DNA of 64,000 nt, taken from contig OY741265.1 in the NCBI GenBank assembly GCA_963514095.1, positions 32,970,290 to 33,034,289 on the forward strand. The letters are read 5' to 3'. Shown here one piece after another: positions 49,201 through 58,200 of the stretch (the stretch's first letter is position 1; each line of letters begins with the position of its first letter). The translations under genes and the position numbers were made by a program. The notes under the pieces are model-generated. The model had not been told where the DNA came from, ran no database searches, and saw only the letters and a program-made list of their open reading frames with translations. This DNA comes from Eutrigla gurnardus (taxonomy: Eukaryota; Chordata; Actinopteri; Perciformes; Triglidae).

Positions 49201-52200
49201 ATTTTAATTTTACTCTTCCTCATTATTCCATATGAATTTCATAAGTAACCTATCCCATTGCTATACATGCATATATGTGACCCGCCACGGCAAAACCAGC
49301 AACAAGTCGGGTGGGTCGAATTCGTGTAAATGACTTTCGTTTTTTTGCAGAATATGCAAGTCGAGATCATGAAGAAGCCACTCCATGTTTCAGATAACAG
49401 TTTTGGTTGCCGTAAAAGTATATATTTTGTATTTGTAGTTTCGGAAAAAAACGGCCTTTGTCTTTGTCCCTGCAGGGCCGTGTATGGCGATGCAGTTCAT
49501 TTCCATACTGATCACCGTTGGCCATTCACGCGCTGTTGTTATTTTTTTTGGCTAGAAGCGAAACACATGGCTACTTATTCAGCGCAGGATCAGCTGGAGC
49601 GGAAGATATCAGACGTCTACAGTTACATTTCAACGGGATAAAGACAGCGAAATGGAGGAAATCCGTAACTTTGACTGCAAATGCTACGGAAGACGAAAAG
49701 GTAACTCTCTCCTTGGAAGACATTCATGTAGCAACAAACTTTCTCAAGAGCTTACTTACAGCGGATTCTTTACGGATGGATTCTTTAGCTGCCGAAAGAG
49801 AGCAAACGGACATACAGTAGTTACGTCAGAGATGACTGCATCCACCAAAAAGCCACAAACGAAAAGAAAGTCGGAGCAAACGAAGTCTGCAGGAATACTT
49901 TTCAGTTTCTCAGGGGGTGAGTTTCCGTTAACATCCAAGTTATCTACTTTGCTTAGCTAGCTAAGCTAGCTCAGTACTGTCGTTTTAAAAGTATATGCAC
50001 ATCGAAACCAAGCTGTAACGGGAGGTTTTTGGCTCATAATGTGGGCATCTGATTTAACAGTAAGGTGCCAAGTTGCCTGTTTGCATTGCTTGAATTGACT
50101 GTTTATTGTTTATTAAGGATCCCCATTAGCTGGTACCTTAGTACCCAGCTAGTCTTCCTGGGGTCCACAAGGAACAACACAGAATATACATAAGATATAC
50201 ATACATACATATACATATACAAAAACATCACCTCCTCAACATATACATTTACACATACAGTCTATCACAATATATCTAATGTTAAAAAGTTAAGACAAAC
50301 ATTTGAAAATTTCCACAAATCTTAAAGAGTTTTACTTAGACAGCAAAATGGGGCCACTCGTACTCATGTACAGCTCGTATAAAATAGGATTTCAATTTCT
50401 TTTTAAATACCTGTTTCCTTTCAATACAACAGAGGTAGTGAGGCAAATTATTCCACAGAGTCATTGCTCTATAGATAAAAGATTGTGATAGAGCCTTAGT
50501 TCTTGAGTGAGGCACTTCCAGCTGACCATTGCTGGACCCTCTAGTGCTATAATTGTGCACAGTGTTTCTAAAAATAATTTGAGTAAATAAAAAGTCAGGC
50601 GCTTTGCTGATCAAGACTGACTGAAACATTACAGCAGTACTAACCTGTCATCTACCATCAGCCATGAGAGGGAATCATGCATGCGGTTAACATTTGATCG
50701 GGTTGAGCAGCCCAATACCAACCGTGCAGCCTTATTTTGGACAATCTGCAGCTTTTTGAGCTCAGTTTTGGCAGCAGATGCCCAGACCACAGAACAATAA
50801 TCTAGGTGGCATAACACCAAACTCTGCACAATGTGGGGGGTCGAGCAACAAAGGAAGCACATTTCCTGGAGATACCGACAGCTCTTCCCATTTTTAAGAT
50901 CGTTTGATTAATGTGATTACTAAAGGAAAGCCTGGAATCCAACATTACACCCAGAAGTTTAACAGTTTCTGCTTGTTCCACAGTTACATTATTTAACTTT
51001 AAATCCAACTTTTGGTTACAAGATAACTTATTAAAATACTTTTTGTTTTAAGAACATTAAGGACTAACTTATTACAAGAAATCCAGTCATGTAGAATTAC
51101 CAATTCCTTATTAAGGACATCGTTCAACTCACTTTGTGAAGGCGTGGCATAATACAAGGTTGAATCATCGGCATAAAACACTATTTCTGCTCTGTCAGTA
51201 GCCCAGGCAAGATCATTAATAAACACAGTGAACAGTAAAGGTCCGAGGCAGCTGCCCTGAGGCACACCACATACTAGATCCCTACTATTTGATATACCAC
51301 CATTTAAATGCACCTGTTGTGATCTGGAAGTCAGATAGTTATGAGTCCACATTAATGCCAGTGGACCAAAACCATAACATTCAAGTTTTTTTTAACAAAA
51401 GAGAGTGATCAAGCAAATCAAAGGCAGCAATTAAGTCTAACAGCACAGCCCCCACCATTTAAGAATTGTCAATAGCTCTAAACCAGTCATCAGTCATTTT
51501 TATCAAAGCAGTGGACGTGGAGTGGCTAGTTCTATAAGCATGCTGAGACATAGTTATCAAATTATTCGTAAAAAAATAATCATGAATTTGCATATATACA
51601 ACTTTTTCCATTATTTTGCTCGGGGCTGGAATAATGCTAATTGGTCTAGAGTTGCTCTCATTAAAGATTAATTTCTTATCTTTGGGTATGGGGATAATTT
51701 TTTGGGTATGGGGATAATCTTCCACAACAAAGGAGTTTTGCAGATATGTAAACATCTATTAATAATATAGATCACTGGAGATGAAATACAGCTGGCAGTG
51801 CGACCCATCATTTCATTAAAAACACTCCAAAGATTTTTACCATCATATTTAGCAGTATTTAATCTTTGTTTATCGTAATCCTTCTTTTTCAATTCATTTA
51901 ATTTTGTAACTTGATTGCGCAAAGAGCAATACTTGCGTCTATCTCCGATTAATCCAGACATTATAGCAACCTTTTTAGCAGCGTCTCTCTCTGTCATTAA
52001 ATTCATCAAAGTGTTATCAATCCATGGGGCTCTTTTTTATGTTTGACCGTAAACTTTTTTAAAGGAGCATGCTCGTCTACAACCTTCATGTATTTGGACA
52101 TAAATAAACTAAGTGCAGCCTCAGGGTCATTCTCACTGTATACATCACTCCAATTTATACTCGATATATCTTCAATAAAGCATTCCTTATGACATTTTTT

Positions 52201-55200
52201 ATATGAACGAGTGTAAATAACATTTGCTCTGACTTTCTGAAGCTTTGTCTTTCTGGTAACAGCAATTATGTTATGATCACTAAAACCAATTGGCACCGAG
52301 ACAACTCTAGAACATAGGTCAGGAATATTAGTATAAATGTGATCAATACATGTATTCAGGGTGATACCATCACTATCTATACTATTTCTTGTGGGCAGAG
52401 TGACAATCTGATACAGGTTGCAAGCATTCAAAATAGAAAGGACCTTGTTCTTGTTTGTACCAGGCCTACCCAACCAATCTATGTTCATATCACCTAGTAG
52501 GTAGATTTCATTATTCATGTCAGATAACGTATCAAACATATTACACAGATCATTAAGATACAGAGCATCAGCACTAGGAGGATGATAGAAGCAGCATACC
52601 AAGATAGGCTTAAGATGAGGTAGATAGACCTGTACACAAAGAGCTTCAATTTCATCTTTCATTAAATCCTCACGTACTTTGGCAGGAAAATTTTTCTGAA
52701 GATAAATGGCCACACCTCCTCCAAATTGATTTCTATCTTTTCTAAAAAATATAGAACCCCTCAATATTTACATCTATGTCAGTCAAAACATCATCAAGAT
52801 GTGTTTCAGAAATGGCAAGAATATGAATACTATTACTGCTAACAATACCTTCTAATTCCTCAACCTTATTACGCAAGCTGCATACATTAACATGAGCTAA
52901 GACTAGCCCCTTTTCAAGACCCAGTTTAGTGTCAGGAATGACATTAAAAGAATGAGACATATGGACTCAGTAAAAAACCAGCAAAAAGCCATGCTAAACC
53001 ATGTTAAAAGAGCCAGGGAGTTATTTTTGAGTGATGCTAATAGTTTAGCAACTAGCCTACCTGAGGACAATAGGCTAGTTGCTAAATCATTAGCACTAGC
53101 TACTTAGACGGTTCCTGCAGGCTAACATATACCAGATATCACTGAGTGACATCTGTAGGGGGAAGGGCTTATCTGAATGAGATGCAAATGAGCACCATTG
53201 TGTTTCCTTGCTCACCAGGTGAGGTGAGGTGAGGTGAGATTTGCAAATCGTTCAGGCCAGTTTTCTCAGTGAACGGTTTTCAGAGAAGCATACATTCAAA
53301 TGGCCACAACTTTGTCAAATATTATCGGATTTCCATGTGTTAAACATCATTGGAAAGCTTAGAAATTACACAGAATCAATGAATAACTCAAAATGCCCTT
53401 GTTCCCGGTTTTGCCGTGGCTGGTCATATATATGGTATTGCTTTAAAATAAACATTTGTCTAAATGCTCATCTGTATTATTTTAATTATTTCCCAAAGGG
53501 AGAAAGGGATTATTGGCCATCTATGTAGGTCTTCTTTGATTTGAATGATCAATTCTCCAAAATTCTTAATGAACAAGTCCTCCAAGTTCTTTGTTATTTT
53601 TATTCCCAGCTATGTTATCCTTTCTGCATCCCAATGGAATGCATATTTATTTTTAGTTACCTCATTAACTGTCCATCCCATAAGCATCACCTCTTGATTT
53701 ATTAACATTCAGTGTGAAACCTGAGATGTTTCCATATTCTTAAATTATATCCATTAAAACTTGAATCATTTGTTCAGGTTCAAGTAAATAAATGATAACA
53801 TCATCTGAGTACATCACCAGAGTATGATTTTCTTTTGTTATATGAATACCGTTGATGTTTCCATCTGTTCTAATGTATTCTGCCAATGGTTCGATACACA
53901 GTGCAAATATCAATGGGGATAACAGATCTCCCTCTGTTGTACCTTTAGACATTTACATTTTTTTGATGAGGACTCCTTTAGCTCTGATTCTAGCGTTTGG
54001 CTCTTTGTACATAGCTCTCAACCATTTCATGAAAGTTGGACTCAACCCAAAATGACAGTGTTTAAAAAAAATAAGGCCATAGCACCTTATCAAAAGCCTT
54101 CTCGGTGTCTAACGTAATGCTTTCTACAGGTATTTTCTGTTTTTGTGCTATATCTGTTTGTCTCACGTTGTCCTGTTGACTCTGAGGAATAAAAGCTGTT
54201 TGGTCTTTGTTTATTAATTGGGGTACAATTTGCTAGTCAACAAGCCAGTATGGAAGATGTAAGTTTATTATCTGTATTCAATAGGCTTATGGGCCGGTAG
54301 GATGCAGTCTGGGTATAGCTGCCCATGATTCATTTTCCAAAGCCCAATTAAATGATTTACATAAAAGCGGAACAAGATCATGCTGAAATTCTCTATACAA
54401 TTCATTAGTACAGTATATCCATCGCTCCCTGGGGACTTAATATGGCTATACGTCTCTTCTTCTGAGATGGTTTTAATTAAAGAGAGATTTTGTTCCTGCA
54501 TAACTTTGGGCCAATTTATCTTTTGGAAAAATTGTTTTCATTTCTCCTCATTTACAGGATTTTTAGTAGAATCATAAAGATCTTGGTTAATTTGCTGCAA
54601 ATTAATTTGCTATACCGTTCCAATCATTTATTATTCAATTTGGGCTTTTCCCATTTAATTTTGCTATTGTTGCCTTATTTTGTAATTTTTTAGTTATTGT
54701 TTTTTTTTAGGGTTTGTAGACTATAAGTTTAGTCGCCCTAACTTTAATAGTTTATTCATTTCTGTTTTTGCTGCACTTAGCTTTATTAGTAATATTGTTC
54801 CCCCTGTAGTTTTATGTGCTTTTCCAGTTCCTCAATTTCTTTCTCTGTTAGCTTTTTTATGTTCTTGTTGTTTTTTCTTAAATAATGCATAAGCTATTAT
54901 TTCCTAGTGATGTCCAAATGAAGCTTCGTGAAGCATTTTCTTTATTTTCTGAGCCCAATAGATGGCGCTCTCTGTTCAACAAAGGGTTGAAAGCAATGGA
55001 AATATATCGGCCTTCAAACCTTTGTTGAACAGAGAGCGCCACCTATTGGGCTCAGAAAATAAAGAAAATGCTTCACGAAGCTTCATTTGGACATCACTAT
55101 TATTTCCCCACTATACACTACCTTGCTAGCTGCTTCCCATAAAATTACTGGGTTTACATATTCTGTATTGTTATGCATTATGTAGTCCTGCAGCCACTGT

Positions 55201-58200
55201 CTTAATTTTAATGTAAATTAATTCTCTAGCAAGAAAGTATTATTAAATCTCCACATACCAGTCCCTTTTTCTTTACTAATCCTTAATTTCCCTCTGAAGA
55301 GGTACATGATCGGATAAGTATGTTTGTGATTTGAATTTTACTGTTATTAAATCCCTCGAAAACATAGTCTTACATATAGTCTTGAATATTTGCCTGTTAA
55401 TGAAGAGAAATGTGTATAGTTCTTCTGATTTAATTTAATATCTGTCATACATCCACTACTCCAACTTCTTTGCAAAATGTTTTCATCAAATGTAAGTCAC
55501 TTTGAGAATCAATTTTTTCATTCATTAATACATTAAAATGTCCTCCAAGTACATTAATCCTTTACTTTGTACTGTCACTAAATCAATCATCTTCTCTATA
55601 GTGCCTGGACTTTCTTGGGGGTTATATACATTTAATAATGTTATATGTTCTTCATCCATCTTCCCTACCACAAGTACATGGGTCGTTATAGAATTGGAGG
55701 TTAAGGGCTGCACGGTGGTGTAGTGGGTAGCACTGTCACCTCACAGCGAGGTTTGATTCCCGGGTCGGGTTCCTTCTGTGTGGAGTTTGCATGGTTTCTC
55801 TCCGGGTTCTCCGTCTTCCTCCCACAGTCCAAAGACATGCAGGATGGGGATAGGTTAATTGATGACTCTTAATTGCCCGTAGGTGTGAATGTGAGAGAAA
55901 AGTGAAAGAGTTTGCTGAAAAAGAAAATACCAGAAACGCATCCAGAGACTGAAACGCGTATCTGATTCCCCTCAATCAAAAACGCTAAAAACACTCTTTT
56001 TTCCAAATGCACTGATAAATAATATCAGTCAAAAATACCAAGACACTAAAGGAGAGAGAGAGCATTAGAAGATGGCATGAATAGTGTCAGGAAAGATTAT
56101 AAAAAAATGTTAACTACAGAAAACAATACAATCCTCACTTGGTTCATCAAGAAATCGGTTTGGCAATAGGAACAAAAGCGAACAGAAGAAAATGTCGATC
56201 AACACAGAGCAAGGGGAAAAGCAAAAATGCAGAAAAGGTTTCTAAATGATACCATCATAAATCTTCATCGCAAATGAAGGGCTAGCACTCCACCAATCAG
56301 ATTGGTCAGACTGAAGGACTTGTTCGTGAAATAGAACATTTAAAAAAGGTGAAGAAAAGGTGAAGAAATAAATTAGAAATGATGTAAAAGAAATCCATTC
56401 AAAACTGGTAGATGTTCTAAAGGCTCAGACAGACGATTATCGGCCGTCGGGACAGTCTGCCAACATCGGTGACACGACTCTGTTCTGTGCCATCGGCCGT
56501 CGTCAAAGCCGTCGCCGTTCTTTTCAGCCGATTCCACATGTTGAGTCGGCGTCACCGATGTTGGCAGACTGTCCCGACGGCCGATAATCGTCTGTCTGAG
56601 CCTTTAGAACATCTACCAGTTTTGAATGGATTTCTTTTACATCATTTCTAATTTATTTCTTTTTATATGAGAAGTTCACAATACATTAATACTTCTGAGG
56701 GGCATACATTAAGATCATAAGCATATATAGCTTTTCCATAGATGAAAAAACAAATGCATGATTTGCTGGGAAAAATATGTTTTGGGAACAAGGGGTTAAG
56801 CTGTGTTGCATCCCTTGTAGATAAATGGATTCAAAAATATTCATATTATTATTATTACATTATCATCAATGTCAGTAATGTCACTTGTGTTGCTCATGAG
56901 AGAGAGCTAGCATCCAATCAAAATAACGAGAACTAGCCAATCATAGCACAGGACTTGCCGCAAAACTGATGGGGAAAAAGAACACCTCCAAATCCAATGA
57001 GTCCATCACCTCAAATTATCCCACTATACAACAGGATTCATATTTTGGTTCTGTGTGTATTTCAACTTTGCTTCTACCTCTTGAAAATATTTGCCAAATT
57101 ATGAAAGCCAGAGGAGGGTCCAGAGCTTTGCCCCCTCTTTGAACCAGCATTGATTAGTCTATTTTTAGTTAATTGTGCATTTTGGGGGACTATTTTCAGC
57201 AGATCCACATTTGCTGCTCACTGAGCTTGTGTATGTTTCTGATTTCCATCATTCAGGACGGTTCCTTTTGTTTGACGGTGGTGAGCACCGCCCCTAACAT
57301 ACTAACTAACCAGTGCCACTGTGACTCTTCAGAGAAGAGTGATGATGAAGGACTGTGTCGTTGCAACTGAAATACCAGTTTAGTCTAGTGCAGGTGAGAG
57401 TTTGGCAATGAAATACCAAAAGACATAATATCCGAATCTGAAGATCTTTTAATGCTGCAGCATGAGCCATTCCCCAGTGCGACACAGGAATGACTGAAGA
57501 GTCACTGTTTCTGTCAGCACTTATAATGCAGTTGAATTTACATACAGGTCTGACATCCTGCAGCCTCCCGTTCCAGGTGTCCCCAGATGTTGTGTTTGAT
57601 CAAAGGGTCATTGTCTTATCCTGCATCAATGCGCTTGTCTGGCTACGCCCCTGGTGGCAAATGGTCCTGCAATACGCATTGAGGACAGACAGCCATTTGC
57701 CCACAGAAATACCTGGTGGCAAATGGTCCCACAATACGCATTGAGGACAGACAGCCCACAGAAATACATGATTAAATAGGAATTTCCCTCACAACTGTCC
57801 CATGACTTTTCTTATTTGGACAGTAGGGACAATGCTGTGTGAGCGCTGGTCAGTCTGGCATTGTTGAGGTGGACTGAAAAGCTCAAACTGTAGAGATAAA
57901 ATAGGAGTAGAAGGGACATTCCCATTCAAATCAACAAAGCAGGACGGTCACTCAGGCAGCGTTGAGGATTATCAGAGGAGCAGTGATGTTCCGAAGCTCA
58001 GAGAGACAGACCCAACACCACTGTCTTCCTACGCTCTGTTGGGTGTGCACTCCGCTCTTGCACTGCACGTCATGGTTTTCTCACCTTTTTTAAATGCTCA
58101 TAAAAGTTCAAACATTGTCAATTTCTCAGCACCTGGTGTGACGTTCACCGCTCATCAATTTCACACACGGCATCAGGCAGTCAATCAAAAGTAGCAAGAG

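Larger units (their letters stand above)
48240..55700 (-). mobile_element. L1-like LINE, decayed and interrupted
   Basis: Minus-strand pieces in order: endonuclease fragment (55713-55525, LLNVYNPQESPGTIEKM), RT entry (54501-54268, KSPGSDGY), RT palm (53952-53740, GDLLSPLIFALCIEPLAEYI and YSDD at 53811-53800), then the C-terminal region with MKFIWNNE and PKK (49250-49130). Interruptions: hAT-type MITE at 54905-55099 and the ISL2EU derivative at 49272-53430. Frames are full of stops. Confidence 0.7.

Noticed and set aside
57240..57370. Cys-rich frame (QCHCDSSEKSDDEGLCRCN) preceded by CATTCAG, a possible extra ldlrad2 exon
   Set aside because: Joined to exon 4 in phase 1 it meets a stop quickly; it has no donor and the family does not have such a module.
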